Positions 26,673 to 36,295 of a stretch of 64,000 bases of DNA are shown here, one piece after another (the first letter of the stretch is position 1; each line of letters begins with the position of its first letter). The stretch is from Sporosarcina ureae (lineage in GTDB: Bacteria > Bacillota > Bacilli > Bacillales_A > Planococcaceae). The position numbers and the translations under genes are program-made. Under the pieces are notes generated by a model. That model did not search any database, was not told where the DNA came from, and saw only the letters and a program-made list of their open reading frames with translations. The stretch is from NCBI RefSeq assembly GCF_002109325.1, contig NZ_CP015348.1, positions 1,305,001-1,369,000 on the forward strand, written 5' to 3'.

Positions 26673-27455
26673 TTAGTTCTTATACAACAATTTAAACGTC
26701 TCACAAACTACAGGCAATTCATGATAAAAGACTTGATTTACGTCCTTTAATTCATTTGTAAAAAACTCTTCATGAACCTTTTTCCAATAATGCAATGAGC
26801 GATCCCCTTCCCCTTCTAAATACGCATGTTCTTCTGTCACTTCATTGAAAGGTATTACTTCTACTGAAACATTTTCGACGATTGCGACCGCTATTCCATT
26901 GCCGTCCAAAATAATATTGTGAAGACCTACCGCTGGTAACGGTTCATCTTCTAATTCGTAGAGTGTGTAGTTAGAAGATGTAGCTGTTTTAGTTCCTTCC
27001 ACTACCAACTTTGCAAGTTCATCCGCCATTTGTTTTGAATTACCGAAAGACCATGCTTCGTACTGTGCAGGCGCGTCCGGATGAACTCTCTTAAATTCTT
27101 CCCATATTCGTTCAATTGACTCGTTACTCACATATTCTTTCCACGCAGTTATTCCGCCTTCCAATACTGTAACATCGTAGTCTTTACTTGAAAGAATGGT
27201 TGCACATTTAGTTGCAGAATTTCCTGTTGTACACGTAATAATCATCTCTTTATTTTTCGTCAACTGTGGGATCACTTTTTCCACTTCGTTTTCTAACGCA
27301 AAGATTTCTGTTTTCGGCACGTTTAAATCTTCTACCGTGTTTGCTTCGATATGGAATTGATTATATTTATCCTCAGCACGTACATCTAGGAGTACAAGTT
27401 CTTGTTCGGCTTTTATTTTGCTGAGTAATTCCTCCGCAGTAATCGTTTTAACCAT
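26673..27455 (-). CDS. Rhodanese-ASCH domain fusion protein
   Basis: About 260 residues. Residues 1-115 are a rhodanese domain (LVLLDVRAEDKYNQFHI; active loop CTTGNSATKC, the first Cys being the likely sulfur carrier). Residues 120-260 are an ASCH domain (YEAWSFGNSKQMADELAKLV, EGTKTATSS, EGEGDRSLHYW, VVCETFKLLY). ASCH proteins resemble RNA-binding PUA folds, and some hydrolyse modified cytidines; rhodaneses move sulfane sulfur. The function of the fusion is unknown. The ATG at 27455 starts the rhodanese fold; a start 12 bases upstream sits too close to the AGGGG site. Confidence 0.8.
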   Translation of the reverse strand: MVKTITAEELLSKIKAEQELVLLDVRAEDKYNQFHIEANTVEDLNVPKTEIFALENEVEKVIPQLTKNKEMIITCTTGNSATKCATILSSKDYDVTVLEGGITAWKEYVSNESIERIWEEFKRVHPDAPAQYEAWSFGNSKQMADELAKLVVEGTKTATSSNYTLYELEDEPLPAVGLHNIILDGNGIAVAIVENVSVEVIPFNEVTEEHAYLEGEGDRSLHYWKKVHEEFFTNELKDVNQVFYHELPVVCETFKLLYKN

Positions 27456-27659
27456 AATTGGATACATCCCCTTACTTTCTCTATATTCTTTCCTATTATA
27501 GCTTTAACTAACTATTTTCTGATACATTTTGTGTGTTTAATATGGTTGAATATATTTTTGAACAATAAAAAGATAGGTATCCTCCAAGAAAACGAATTAG
27601 AGAACGTCCTATCTATTAGTAGTATGGATCATAGTATTGGAAGTTATACATCCTTTTAT

Positions 27660-27697
27660 AAAAATACTCAGTCAAACGAAGTTGACTGAGTATTTTT
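27660..27697. terminator. Bidirectional terminator
   Basis: AAAAATACTCAGTCAA and TTGACTGAGTATTTTT flank a 6-base loop, directly after the thioesterase stop. The 27468-27659 gap shows no gene. Confidence 0.9.
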
Positions 27698-28232
27698 ATG
27701 CATTCACTTGTACTGGGTCATGCCATGGGTAATTATTCGTTAACACAGTTGCCAATTCCTTACTCTGTTGTTTTCGCATTTTACGTATTTCTGCGCGTTG
27801 TGGTGCAGTTTCATGTAAATATATTTCCTCTTCCGTTACAGGAATAACACGTGGGACAGTTAAAGGCTTTTTGTTCTCATCCAATGCAACAAATGTCAAT
27901 AATGAAGTTGCTGCTATTTTACAACTACCCGTTGCTAAATCTTCTGCAATAACTTTTACGAAAATCTCCATGGAAGATTTTCCAGTCCACGTCACGTATG
28001 ACTCAAAGCAGACTGAATCAGAAGGACGTATTGGATACAGGAAGTCGACGGAATCCATAGATGCCGTAACACAATCTGCTCTGCTGTGTCGGGCTGCGGA
28101 AATCGATGCGATTTGATCTATATCGCTCATTAAACGTCCGCCAAACAACGTATTATGGTTGTTGACGTCATTAGGAAATACCCTGCTCGTTCGTACGACC
28201 CTTGAATCCCGACACTGCTTTTCTAGTTTCAT
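27696..28232 (-). CDS. Hotdog-fold acyl-CoA thioesterase (YkhA-like)
   Basis: 178 residues of the acyl-CoA hydrolase hotdog family: NTLFGGRLMSDIDQIASISAA holds the active-site helix, followed by VDFLYPI and the LLTFVALDEN end of the fold. Such enzymes hydrolyse acyl-CoA to fatty acid and CoA. GGAGG lies 11 bases before the ATG at 28232; a GTG nine bases earlier is an alternative. It stands alone. Confidence 0.85.
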   Translation of the reverse strand: MKLEKQCRDSRVVRTSRVFPNDVNNHNTLFGGRLMSDIDQIASISAARHSRADCVTASMDSVDFLYPIRPSDSVCFESYVTWTGKSSMEIFVKVIAEDLATGSCKIAATSLLTFVALDENKKPLTVPRVIPVTEEEIYLHETAPQRAEIRKMRKQQSKELATVLTNNYPWHDPVQVNA

Positions 28233-28377
28233 TGTAAACACGGCCTCCTCTAAGAAGTGAACCAAATTACTCTATAAGTAATTTGAAAAATTAAAATATT
28301 CTCCATTTGTATATCATCTAAATATACTCTTCGTTCACACAACTGTCAAGAATGATTTTCATTTTACATAGTTCGAC

Positions 28378-29199
28378 TTAGTGTTTACAGTTTTGTTGAA
28401 GTAATGGAATGTCTCTCTCCTCTAGTAAACCGACTTGAAGTAAACCTTTCATTATTCCATCCTCTGAACAAGAAGCGGTAACAAAATCCGCTATTTCTTT
28501 CAATTCCGGTATTCCATTATCCATTACTATTCCAGTGCCTACTGCCTCAATCATTTGCATATCATTTGCACCGTCTCCAAATGCATAGCTATTTTCAGTA
28601 GGAATATCCAGATGTTCTAATATCTTTTGAATACCGATTGCCTTGGAAGCCCCTTCAGGCAACATATCCACAGAACTTTCATCCCATCTGACAAAGGAGT
28701 AACCTTTAAATAATTCCATATATTCTTCCGTTTCTTTTGGCGTAGAGTATATCTGAACCTGATTCACGTCAGAATGGGAATATACTTCCGGATCGACGAC
28801 AGGATAAGGTATTCTTAATCGCGCTGTTCCTTCTTGTACAAGGGGATGTGCTTCAGCGTTCGTGACAAACGACTCAAACGTGGAGTACGTTAATCCATGA
28901 CCATTTTTATGAGCAAGTTCGGTAAGTTGCTGAATAACTTCAGGTTTCATAGGATTCGAATAGATTATTTTTCCTTCCCAAACTACATGCTGTCCATTCA
29001 TGGATACGTAGGAATCAAATTCTAGTTCCTCTAGCAACGATTTGAACATCAGTGGCGCTCTGCCAGTACATATTACAGTGTAGATCCCCTTCTTACGCAA
29101 TGCCGTAAGTGATTGTTTAGTTGAATCTAAAATCGTTTTATCATGATTCATTAAAGTACCGTCTAAATCAAAGAACACAACTTTTTTATCAGAATTCAT
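28378..29199 (-). CDS. Cof-type HAD phosphatase
   Basis: 273 residues with HAD motif I FFDLDGTLM, motif II CTGRAP, a Cof-type cap domain and motif III/IV GDGANDMQM. Cof-type enzymes dephosphorylate sugar phosphates, flavin precursors or similar; the substrate is not evident. The ATG at 29199 is 7 bases after AAGGGG; the ATG two codons earlier is too close to it. It is similar in layout to Bacillus YkrA. Confidence 0.85.
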   Translation of the reverse strand: MNSDKKVVFFDLDGTLMNHDKTILDSTKQSLTALRKKGIYTVICTGRAPLMFKSLLEELEFDSYVSMNGQHVVWEGKIIYSNPMKPEVIQQLTELAHKNGHGLTYSTFESFVTNAEAHPLVQEGTARLRIPYPVVDPEVYSHSDVNQVQIYSTPKETEEYMELFKGYSFVRWDESSVDMLPEGASKAIGIQKILEHLDIPTENSYAFGDGANDMQMIEAVGTGIVMDNGIPELKEIADFVTASCSEDGIMKGLLQVGLLEERDIPLLQQNCKH

Positions 29200-29314
29200 T
29201 TTCATGCCCCTTTCGCATCTCATTATCTAACATGTAGTTTACCAATTACCTATCAGATATGCTGTGAAGTTGCCTATTATTAATGTTAGAAGTAATAAAA
29301 TAATGAAATTAAGT

Positions 29315-29343
29315 TTGATATTTTCGTAAAATCACGTTATTCT
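29315..29343 (+). promoter_or_regulatory. Sigma-A-type promoter of the class II aldolase gene
   Basis: TTGATA and TATTCT are spaced by exactly 17 bases, about 40 bases before the start codon. Confidence 0.6.
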
Positions 29344-29383
29344 TTTTAAAGAACATCTAATTACTAAAGTGGAGGTCTATTTC

Positions 29384-30175
29384 ATGAATTTCATAGAAGA
29401 ACGTGTAAGCGGCAAGAATGTAATTGATTATTTGCAATACCCTATATTTACCACCCTTGATGAAGAACGCCAACATAATAAACAGCGATTAGCAGGTGCG
29501 TTCCGACTATTTAACCGTTTTGGTTTTACAGAAGGTGTCGCTGGTCACGCAACGTATCGCGATCCAGAATTCAAGGATCATATGTGGGTGAATCCGTACG
29601 GGATACCATTTGGCAAGATCAAAGCATCCGATCTTGTCTTAGTAAATCCAGACGGTGAAGTCGTAGAAGGTAAATACTCTCTTCATAAATCGGCTCTAGT
29701 GATCCACTCTGCGATTCATGAAGCTAGAGAAGATATCACAGCTTCAGTTCACTTACATCCTGTGTACGGAAAGACTTGGGCATCTACAGGTAGATTGATC
29801 GATCCATTAACACAAGATGCTTGTGCATTTTACAATGATCACTCTGTATTGGATGAGTTTTCTGGTGTAGTGTATGAAGATAATGAAGGAGTAAAAGTTG
29901 CAAACGCATTAGCGAATAACAAGGCAATGTTCCTTAAAAATCACGGTCCCTTAACTGTTGGTCAGACTGTTGATGCTGCTGCATTTTGGTTTATTACGCT
30001 TGAGCGTTCTTGCCAAGTTCAATTACTTGCGGAGGCCGCAGGTATTGTCAATCCGATTCCTGCAGAGTTTGCTGCTAACACCGCCAAGCAAGTAGGAAGA
30101 GATATCGATGGTTGGGAAAACTTCCAGCCGCTATGGGAAATGATTGTAAGTGAGGAACCGGACCTATTGGATTAA
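29384..30175 (+). CDS. Class II aldolase/adducin family protein
   Basis: 263 residues with the class II aldolase fold: zinc-binding histidines in VHLHP and in the KNHGPLTVG block, and the FTEGVAGHATYRDPE segment. Family members cleave or decarboxylate sugar phosphates or act on other hydroxy-acid substrates; adducin-type members exist with unknown roles. GGAGGT lies 7 bases before the ATG. It precedes the ATPase gene by 45 bases on the same strand. Confidence 0.82.
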   Translation: MNFIEERVSGKNVIDYLQYPIFTTLDEERQHNKQRLAGAFRLFNRFGFTEGVAGHATYRDPEFKDHMWVNPYGIPFGKIKASDLVLVNPDGEVVEGKYSLHKSALVIHSAIHEAREDITASVHLHPVYGKTWASTGRLIDPLTQDACAFYNDHSVLDEFSGVVYEDNEGVKVANALANNKAMFLKNHGPLTVGQTVDAAAFWFITLERSCQVQLLAEAAGIVNPIPAEFAANTAKQVGRDIDGWENFQPLWEMIVSEEPDLLD

Positions 30176-30220
30176 TCTATCTTCATCATTTGTCATCCGT
30201 CATAAAAAGGGGGTCATCCT

Positions 30221-30967
30221 ATGTATTCCAAACAATTCATTCGTGGAATGCGCTTGAAGCGGGACATGGTTCCTTCTTTTGAACACTATCCCTTTCATTT
30301 ACCTAGTATCAATACACTCACTGAGTTGGATTTTCATCCTAATGTGACGTTTTTCGTTGGAGAGAATGGGATGGGGAAATCTACATTACTTGAAGCAATC
30401 GCAGTTTCCTTTGGTTTTAATCCAGAAGGCGGTTCGCTGAACTTCAATTTTTCTACTTACGATTCACATTCCATCTTAGATGAATATATCACACTCATAA
30501 AAGGTGTCGCCCGACCGAAAGATGGATTTTTTCTGCGTGCAGAAACTTTCTACAACTTGGCGACGACGATTGAAGAGCTGGATCATGCACCTGGTACGAG
30601 TCCTCGGATTATAGATGGCTTTGGAGGGACATCATTACACGAACAGTCTCATGGCGAATCTTTTTGGGCGACTTTCATTCATCGCTTTAGAGGTAACGGC
30701 ATCTACTTACTAGATGAACCTGAAGCTGCCTTATCACCTATGCGTCAACTTTCCATGCTAAGCAGGATTCACGACCTTGTGGGTGAAGAATCACAGTTCA
30801 TGATCGCAACACATTCGCCCCTTCTATTATCTTATCCAGGTGCAAAAATTATCGAATTTACAGATGAAGGTGCACATGAAACGACACTTGAAGAGACAAG
30901 CCACTATCAAATTATGAAGCAGTTTTTTGACGACAAAGATCGAATGCTACATTATTTGCTAAAATGA
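30221..30967 (+). CDS. ABC-type AAA ATPase (COG3910-like)
   Basis: 248 residues: Walker A GENGMGKST near residue 50, an SHGES signature, Walker B YLLDEPEAAL and the THSP switch. There are no membrane segments. The short coiled-coil-free layout matches stand-alone predicted ATPases related to SMC/Rad50 heads, whose role is unknown. GGGGG-type binding site before the ATG. Terminator follows. Confidence 0.8.
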   Translation: MYSKQFIRGMRLKRDMVPSFEHYPFHLPSINTLTELDFHPNVTFFVGENGMGKSTLLEAIAVSFGFNPEGGSLNFNFSTYDSHSILDEYITLIKGVARPKDGFFLRAETFYNLATTIEELDHAPGTSPRIIDGFGGTSLHEQSHGESFWATFIHRFRGNGIYLLDEPEAALSPMRQLSMLSRIHDLVGEESQFMIATHSPLLLSYPGAKIIEFTDEGAHETTLEETSHYQIMKQFFDDKDRMLHYLLK

Positions 30968-30980
30968 ATATATATCACCA

Positions 30981-31016
30981 AAAAGCGATTATTCCCTCGG
31001 AAATAATCGCTTTTTG
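30981..31016. terminator. Bidirectional terminator
   Basis: AAAAGCGATTATT and AATAATCGCTTTTT form the stem between convergent genes. Confidence 0.88.
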
Positions 31017-31019
31017 ACA

Positions 31020-31166
31020 TTACTTATTTTCTTTTTCTACTTGCTCTCTTGCATCTTTTTTAATTTCTTCTACTTGTTTTTCGGCTTTTTTTGCCGCCTC
31101 ATTGGCTAGTTTCGCGGAACTCTTTTCATTATCATTTCCAGGTGTATCTGCATAACTTTTCGTCAT
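31020..31166 (-). CDS. Small lysine/glutamate-rich protein
   Basis: 48 residues starting MTKSYADTPGN with a highly charged helical body (AAKKAEKQVEEIKKDAREQ). AGGAGTG lies 8 bases upstream of the ATG and the stop adjoins the terminator stem. It looks like the small hydrophilic proteins common in spore-forming firmicutes; no family assigned. Confidence 0.6.
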   Translation of the reverse strand: MTKSYADTPGNDNEKSSAKLANEAAKKAEKQVEEIKKDAREQVEKENK

Positions 31167-31292
31167 TTTCCACACTCCTGTCTAATTGAATGACTATATT
31201 ATTCCCCAAACACGCAAAATAAAACGCGCTTTTTAAATTTCTTGTTTTTTCATGCTACAATAAGGGTACTACCTAAGAAAGGTGGACTACTT

Positions 31293-31484
31293 GTGCCTAA
31301 AAAATTGTCTATCTACTTACTAATGCTGGTCATTGGTTTTACATTTCTATTTTTAGCGATTTTTCTGGATTTACCCGAGAAATTAAAATGGTTGTTTTTA
31401 GCGGTTGCTGTCATATTAAATGTGACGAGTGCTGTAGCTGCTATGAGAATGGGCTTAAGAGAAATGAAACCTGATAAGAGATAA
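31293..31484 (+). CDS. Small two-helix membrane protein
   Basis: 63 residues with two membrane helices (LSIYLLMLVIGFTFLFLAIFL and WLFLAVAVILNVTSAVAAM) and a basic C-terminus. GTG start at 31293 with AGGTGG 7 bases upstream. No family recognised. It precedes the UbiB-like kinase gene by 30 bases and is probably cotranscribed. Confidence 0.6.
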   Translation: MPKKLSIYLLMLVIGFTFLFLAIFLDLPEKLKWLFLAVAVILNVTSAVAAMRMGLREMKPDKR

Positions 31485-31514
31485 AATTGATTGTTGCAGA
31501 AAGAGGAGCTGCCT

Positions 31515-33137
31515 ATGAAGCGTTCTGCTAGTTACCGTATTACACGCATTGTATGGATGGCAATCGTATTTTTCACTCAAATAATAATATTTCAAAGACG
31601 CCATCGAGGTAATTTTACACCTACCGTTACCGATCAGTGGAATACGCTTGTTACAAAACAAGCAAAAGTCTACAAAAAAACGGCACTTGAATTAGGTGGG
31701 TTACTTGTCAAACTAGGGCAGTTCCTTTCTACACGTGCAGACATCATGCCCGCATCATTCATTGCAGAATTAGAAGGTCTTACTGATCAGGTTACACCGG
31801 TTCCTTCTGATAAGGCATTACAATTGCTAGACGATGAATGGGGAAATCCTCACAGCGAATATCTAAAGGATATTACATCAAAGCCTGTAGCATCTGCATC
31901 TATTGGCGAAGTTTACAGAGCAGTTTTACATAATGGTTCAGAAGTCGCCATAAAAATTCAACGTCCCGATATCGAGCGTATTTTACGTGCAGATTTTAAG
32001 GCCGTACGAATTGTCATTTGGCTGGCTAAGAAGGTATCTTCCGTAGGCAAACAAATCGATTTAGATTTATTGTATCAAGAAATGACAGACGTGATTGGCG
32101 CAGAACTAAACTTTGTTGAAGAAATGAAGAACGGCCGAGGTTTCGCTGAACGATTTCCCGACATGGCAGGGGTCAAGTTCCCAGTTTATTATGATGAATA
32201 TACAACTAAAAAGGTTCTTGTAATGGAGTGGATAGAAGGCTCCAAAATAACTGACATTCCTTTTTTAGAAAAACATCATATCGATCGTAAAAAATTATCT
32301 GATCGCTTGTTTCGATTGTTCTTGGAACAAATTCTTGAAGGTGGCCAATTCCATGCTGATCCACATGGCGGCAATATACTCATACGTTCAGATGGCACGC
32401 TTGTATTGATCGATTTCGGCATGGTCGTCAATATTACACAGGAAAATGCAGATGCAATGTTCGTAGTCACAGAAGGTGTCATTTTCAAGCAATACGACAG
32501 AGTTATCGATGGCTTGGAGACGATGAACTTCTTACTCCCTAACGCGGATCGAAAAGTGCTGGCCAACGCCATCGAGAAAGTCGTGAAAGCATACGAATCA
32601 AATGATTTATATGATATGAATGGGCTCGTTGTGGAGAATCTTCTTCGGGATCTGCAAGTGATTGTCCGAACACAACCTGTACAAATGCCAGCTGACTTCG
32701 CTTTTCTTGGTCGCGCAGTATCCGTATTTGTTGGTGTTCTCTATATACTAGATCCCACAATCGATTTACTCGCTATCACTAAACCGCGTTTAGTAGAATG
32801 GGCTAAGCAGAAGAGTAAAGATAAAAATCCGTTTACTAACCCTAAAGAGTTTCAGCGCTCGTTATTAAACGGTGTAGGGCAGATTCGAAGTTTTGGACCA
32901 AGAATTTCTTCGTTTTTGGAGCAACCTGCAGCAATCCATAGCTATATGAAACAACGCGATATAGACCATCGCAAATTCCAAATAAAGATGCAGAACCGTT
33001 TATTCGCAGGTATTGTAGCAGTGGGCTCTTTCGGTACTCTTGCATATAGTTTACTTGACGATTATTCTACATTAGCAATAGGCTCAAGTATTGTTCTAGT
33101 GATTTCCTTCTGGCGATATCGTCGGCTAGAAAATTAA
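31515..33137 (+). CDS. ABC1/UbiB-family atypical kinase
   Basis: 540 residues with the UbiB signature: KLGQFLSTRADIMP, the Ala-rich loop SASIGEVYRA, the catalytic HADPHGGNI and the metal-binding DFG in IDFGMV. Two C-terminal helices anchor it to the membrane. In other bacteria UbiB supports ubiquinone synthesis; the firmicute members lack a known substrate and are probably linked to quinone or membrane lipids. The ATG follows GAGGAG by 6 bases. Confidence 0.88.
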   Translation: MKRSASYRITRIVWMAIVFFTQIIIFQRRHRGNFTPTVTDQWNTLVTKQAKVYKKTALELGGLLVKLGQFLSTRADIMPASFIAELEGLTDQVTPVPSDKALQLLDDEWGNPHSEYLKDITSKPVASASIGEVYRAVLHNGSEVAIKIQRPDIERILRADFKAVRIVIWLAKKVSSVGKQIDLDLLYQEMTDVIGAELNFVEEMKNGRGFAERFPDMAGVKFPVYYDEYTTKKVLVMEWIEGSKITDIPFLEKHHIDRKKLSDRLFRLFLEQILEGGQFHADPHGGNILIRSDGTLVLIDFGMVVNITQENADAMFVVTEGVIFKQYDRVIDGLETMNFLLPNADRKVLANAIEKVVKAYESNDLYDMNGLVVENLLRDLQVIVRTQPVQMPADFAFLGRAVSVFVGVLYILDPTIDLLAITKPRLVEWAKQKSKDKNPFTNPKEFQRSLLNGVGQIRSFGPRISSFLEQPAAIHSYMKQRDIDHRKFQIKMQNRLFAGIVAVGSFGTLAYSLLDDYSTLAIGSSIVLVISFWRYRRLEN

Positions 33138-33172
33138 AAAACTCAGAGTTTATAATAAACCCTGAGTTTTTA
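33136..33172. terminator. Bidirectional terminator
   Basis: AAAAACTCAGAGTTTA and TAAACCCTGAGTTTTT with one mismatch, between the UbiB-like gene and the convergent YcxB-like gene. Confidence 0.87.
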
Positions 33173-33685
33173 TTATGCATTTATTCGTTTTTGTACATAA
33201 GCTTTTAAACCTTCTGTTGAATAGACATCACGTTTCGGTATAATATATGCGCTAACAGTACTAATGTAAATATAAAAGTACTCAGCATCTTCAATCAGAT
33301 CCTTTACACCAATCCACTGTACATTCGTTTCACCAACTACTGTTTTATCATTTATACCCGCCTTATTCATTTTCATTGAATGTTTTCCAACAAGACCTTC
33401 ATTTTTTCCAGCTTTCAGCATCTTACCAACTTGTCGCGTGATGTGGAAATAGAAATACTTTGGATATAACATCACCCATAAAATAGCGGTCAAACCAAAC
33501 GTTGCAAACAGCGGGCCTCTTGGCATGTCTGTAAAAACAGACAAAAAGTAAGCAAACAATAAAAATATGAGTGGGGATATATATCGTTGCCACTGTAGTG
33601 AGTTTTTTCCCACCTTGGAATGTTTCACATGGTATAGATTAAATGCAACAACATCTTCCTCGGTCAATTCATACTCAATCTCCAT
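33173..33685 (-). CDS. YcxB-like membrane protein
   Basis: 170 residues: two adjacent membrane helices (about 35-75) and a C-terminal YcxB-type domain with IYISTVSAYIIPKRDV. The family is of unknown function. It overlaps the end of the phosphatase gene by 11 bases and is the last gene of a probable pump-phosphatase-YcxB operon. Confidence 0.72.
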   Translation of the reverse strand: MEIEYELTEEDVVAFNLYHVKHSKVGKNSLQWQRYISPLIFLLFAYFLSVFTDMPRGPLFATFGLTAILWVMLYPKYFYFHITRQVGKMLKAGKNEGLVGKHSMKMNKAGINDKTVVGETNVQWIGVKDLIEDAEYFYIYISTVSAYIIPKRDVYSTEGLKAYVQKRINA

Positions 33686-34259
33686 CTGTTCCTCCTGCTA
33701 AGTGTGCCGTATCATTCAACAATACACAACTTTTCTTTTCTACATCTATCACTGTTAAGGAAGTGTTATCGATCTTTACAGCATAATTTTCATCTTCCAA
33801 CAATGCAACAACTATTCGTTTAATAAAACTTCCATGACTGACGAAGAGTAGACGCTGATTAGGATACTTTTGAACCTGTTCATTCACAAATTCAAGACCT
33901 CTAGCCACTACACTCTCTCCAGTCTCAAACTGCAAATCCAATTCCTTCCACAGTGGTCCCCACTTCTGCTGGCGTTCTTGTTCCGTCGTGCCTTCAATCA
34001 TTCCACCACTTCGCTCACGCAGACGTTGATCTTCTATAACTTCTATCCCGGACTGCTCTGCAAGTAGATCCGCTGTTTGTTTAGCGCGAGTCATCGGGCT
34101 CGTGAAAATGATATCCCAATCTTCATCTGCCAAGCGTGATGCTAACATCTTCGCGGCCTCTATCCCCTCTTCGTCCAAAGGAATATTCGAACTCCCTTGT
34201 GCGCGGCCTTCTTTATTCCAAGCAGTCACACCGTGTCGAACAAAACCTACGATGGTCAA
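33675..34259 (-). CDS. Histidine phosphatase family protein
   Basis: 194 residues with the RHG catalytic motif FVRHGVTAWNKEGR at the N-terminus, the second His in FVSHGSF and an ERSGGMIEG block with the acid residue. It resembles phosphoglycerate-mutase-like broad-specificity phosphatases of Bacillus. It starts 11 bases after the MFS pump gene stop. Confidence 0.85.
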   Translation of the reverse strand: MTIVGFVRHGVTAWNKEGRAQGSSNIPLDEEGIEAAKMLASRLADEDWDIIFTSPMTRAKQTADLLAEQSGIEVIEDQRLRERSGGMIEGTTEQERQQKWGPLWKELDLQFETGESVVARGLEFVNEQVQKYPNQRLLFVSHGSFIKRIVVALLEDENYAVKIDNTSLTVIDVEKKSCVLLNDTAHLAGGTDGD

Positions 34260-34270
34260 TGAAATCCCTC

Positions 34271-35443
34271 CTAGATATTAGGTCTGAAAGCTGGTGTTCT
34301 TTTTATCCATAGATAATTAAGTGCTACTCCAAGCATTAATACAAATGCACCGAAATAGAAAGGATAATCCACATCGACATCGAACAACGCTCCACCTATA
34401 ATGGGTCCAAACACATTTCCAATACTAGTGAACATCGAGTTCATACCGCCAACAAATCCTTGTTCATTGCCAGCAACTTTAGATAAATAAGAAGTTGCTG
34501 CAGGTCGTATTAAATCAAACCCTACAAAGATGATCATCGTAACGGCCAATACAGCAAAATAACTCTGTACGAACGTCGCGAGGAAGACTAAAATCGAAGA
34601 AAATATCAGACAAAAGAAAATCAAACGTTTCTCCCCTATTGTCCTGGCAAGCTTATCGAATAATAGTACTTGCGCAACAGCCCCAACTAGACCGCTCCCT
34701 GTAATGATGATCGCAATATCTTTTGGTGTAAATCCAAATTTATGATCCACAAACAAACTAAAAATCGATTCAAACGATGCGAGACCAAAAGATAGTATTA
34801 AAATAATGATAAAAACGATGAAATAATGACGGGCAAAAATCCTCTTTAATCCAGGCTTAGTTACATCCTCTGCAACTGCTTCTTGATATCGTTCTGGTTC
34901 ACGCAAAGCGATAAAAGAAAAAATTGCTGCGACCAAGGCGAGTCCACCTGCAAAGAAGAAAGGAACCCGCGTACCATATCCAGCTAAAAACCCACCAATA
35001 CCCGGCCCTAATATAAAGCCTGTGGAAATCGCGGCAGACATAAAACCGAGCGCTTTAGAGCGCGTTTCCATCGTCGTAATATCCGCAATAAACGCTGTAA
35101 CGGCTGGCATAATGAAAGCCGCACTGATTCCACCCAAAATTCGGGAAGCAAACAGCACTGGCAATGTTTGTCCTACTCCAAATAAAAACTCTGATGAACT
35201 AAAAATGATCAAGCCAATGACAATCATCTTTTTTCGACCAAATGTATCGACCCATCTCCCTGATAAAGGAGAAACTAGCAACTGCGCCATGGCAAAGACT
35301 GCCACCATATAGCCCACCACTGTACCTGTTATATGTAATTCATTCATTAATCTAGGCATGACAGGAATGACTAATCCAATTCCTAAAAAGGCGATCAGTA
35401 AATTCGTCAACAATAGCCCTAATGTGATAGATTCCTTTTTCAT
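34271..35443 (-). CDS. MFS multidrug efflux transporter (Bmr/NorA-like)
   Basis: 390 residues, twelve membrane helices, motif A GRWVDTFGRKKM and motif C GFILGPGIGGF of drug/proton antiporters. The sequence follows Bacillus Bmr closely throughout (LLTNLLIAFLGIGLVIPV, SFESIFSLFVDHKFGF, GGMNSMFTSIGNVFGPIIGG). It likely exports amphipathic cations such as fluoroquinolones and dyes. No BmrR-type regulator lies beside it. Confidence 0.87.
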   Translation of the reverse strand: MKKESITLGLLLTNLLIAFLGIGLVIPVMPRLMNELHITGTVVGYMVAVFAMAQLLVSPLSGRWVDTFGRKKMIVIGLIIFSSSEFLFGVGQTLPVLFASRILGGISAAFIMPAVTAFIADITTMETRSKALGFMSAAISTGFILGPGIGGFLAGYGTRVPFFFAGGLALVAAIFSFIALREPERYQEAVAEDVTKPGLKRIFARHYFIVFIIILILSFGLASFESIFSLFVDHKFGFTPKDIAIIITGSGLVGAVAQVLLFDKLARTIGEKRLIFFCLIFSSILVFLATFVQSYFAVLAVTMIIFVGFDLIRPAATSYLSKVAGNEQGFVGGMNSMFTSIGNVFGPIIGGALFDVDVDYPFYFGAFVLMLGVALNYLWIKRTPAFRPNI

Positions 35444-35539
35444 TTACTCTCTCCTACGTTCATTCTATGTTGATATTGGAACATCATAGCAAGCGTGGAA
35501 TGAAGTTACAAGAAGAAAAGATTCGATCTTTTATTGATT

Positions 35540-36205
35540 TCACCACTTTAATTGCAAAAACTGTCGAATGAGATGTTGACGTGCACTTGCCTGTAGTGGC
35601 CAGCTTTCAATTTCGGTCAAAACTTGATCTCGTGTGCTAAATCCTTTGACGAAACCATTCAATCTAGCAGCAAATGTTGAATCCGTTAACGACTCTTCAG
35701 AAGTATATAGAGGATGTAACTGCTCCAAAACATTTGGGTAGCGCTTCAAATAGTATTTCTGATGACGTGCTTCAGCTAGTGTGAATTGTTCTAATCGCGT
35801 GATTTCCGTTTCAATCTGCTCCCCAAGCTCCTTCTCCATTTCATTTTTCACTTGAATAATCATCTGTTTTTGTTGATCAGTACGATAACGCAATGAAGAG
35901 ACGTATTGTTGTCCTTTATATTGATCTCGATTAGGATAGTGATTACGCCAAAAATGAAGTAGTATTTCTTCGTATGAAATAATCTTCGGATCGTAATCGA
36001 TTTCCACGGTTTCAGTATGATCTCCGATTGTCTTATAAGTGGGGGCAACCGTAGTACCGCCTGCATAGCCCACCCTTGTCCTTATTACCCCCTGTAAGCT
36101 ACCGAAGCGTGCTTCAGGACCCCAAAAGCAGCCCATTCCAAATGTTGCAGTTTCCATTTCCCTGTTCTGTACTAGTTCTTTTTCCATTTCACTGATAGTT
36201 AGCAA
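35540..36205 (-). CDS. msrA: Peptide-methionine (S)-S-oxide reductase
   Basis: MsrA repairs oxidised methionine in proteins. The active Cys lies in GMGCFWGPEARFG and other blocks are TRVGYAGG and GDHTETVEIDYDP. The C-terminus is longer than usual (SLTDSTFAARLNGFVKG). The TTG at 36205 has GGGAGTGG 6 bases upstream; the longer versions lack a good site. 221 residues. MsrB is not adjacent. Confidence 0.93.
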   Translation of the reverse strand: MLTISEMEKELVQNREMETATFGMGCFWGPEARFGSLQGVIRTRVGYAGGTTVAPTYKTIGDHTETVEIDYDPKIISYEEILLHFWRNHYPNRDQYKGQQYVSSLRYRTDQQKQMIIQVKNEMEKELGEQIETEITRLEQFTLAEARHQKYYLKRYPNVLEQLHPLYTSEESLTDSTFAARLNGFVKGFSTRDQVLTEIESWPLQASARQHLIRQFLQLKW

Positions 36206-36250
36206 GTCGAACCACTCCCTCGTATTAATCTCACTATAATGGAAATATAA

Positions 36251-36283
36251 ATATAAAAAAGAGTCCATTTAGAGGTGGACTCT
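36251..36283 (-). terminator. Terminator of the GNAT gene
   Basis: AGAGTCCA and TGGACTCT form a perfect 8-bp stem with an 8-base loop, followed by TTTTTTATA on the minus strand. Confidence 0.8.
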
Positions 36284-36295
36284 GTAAGAAATGCA

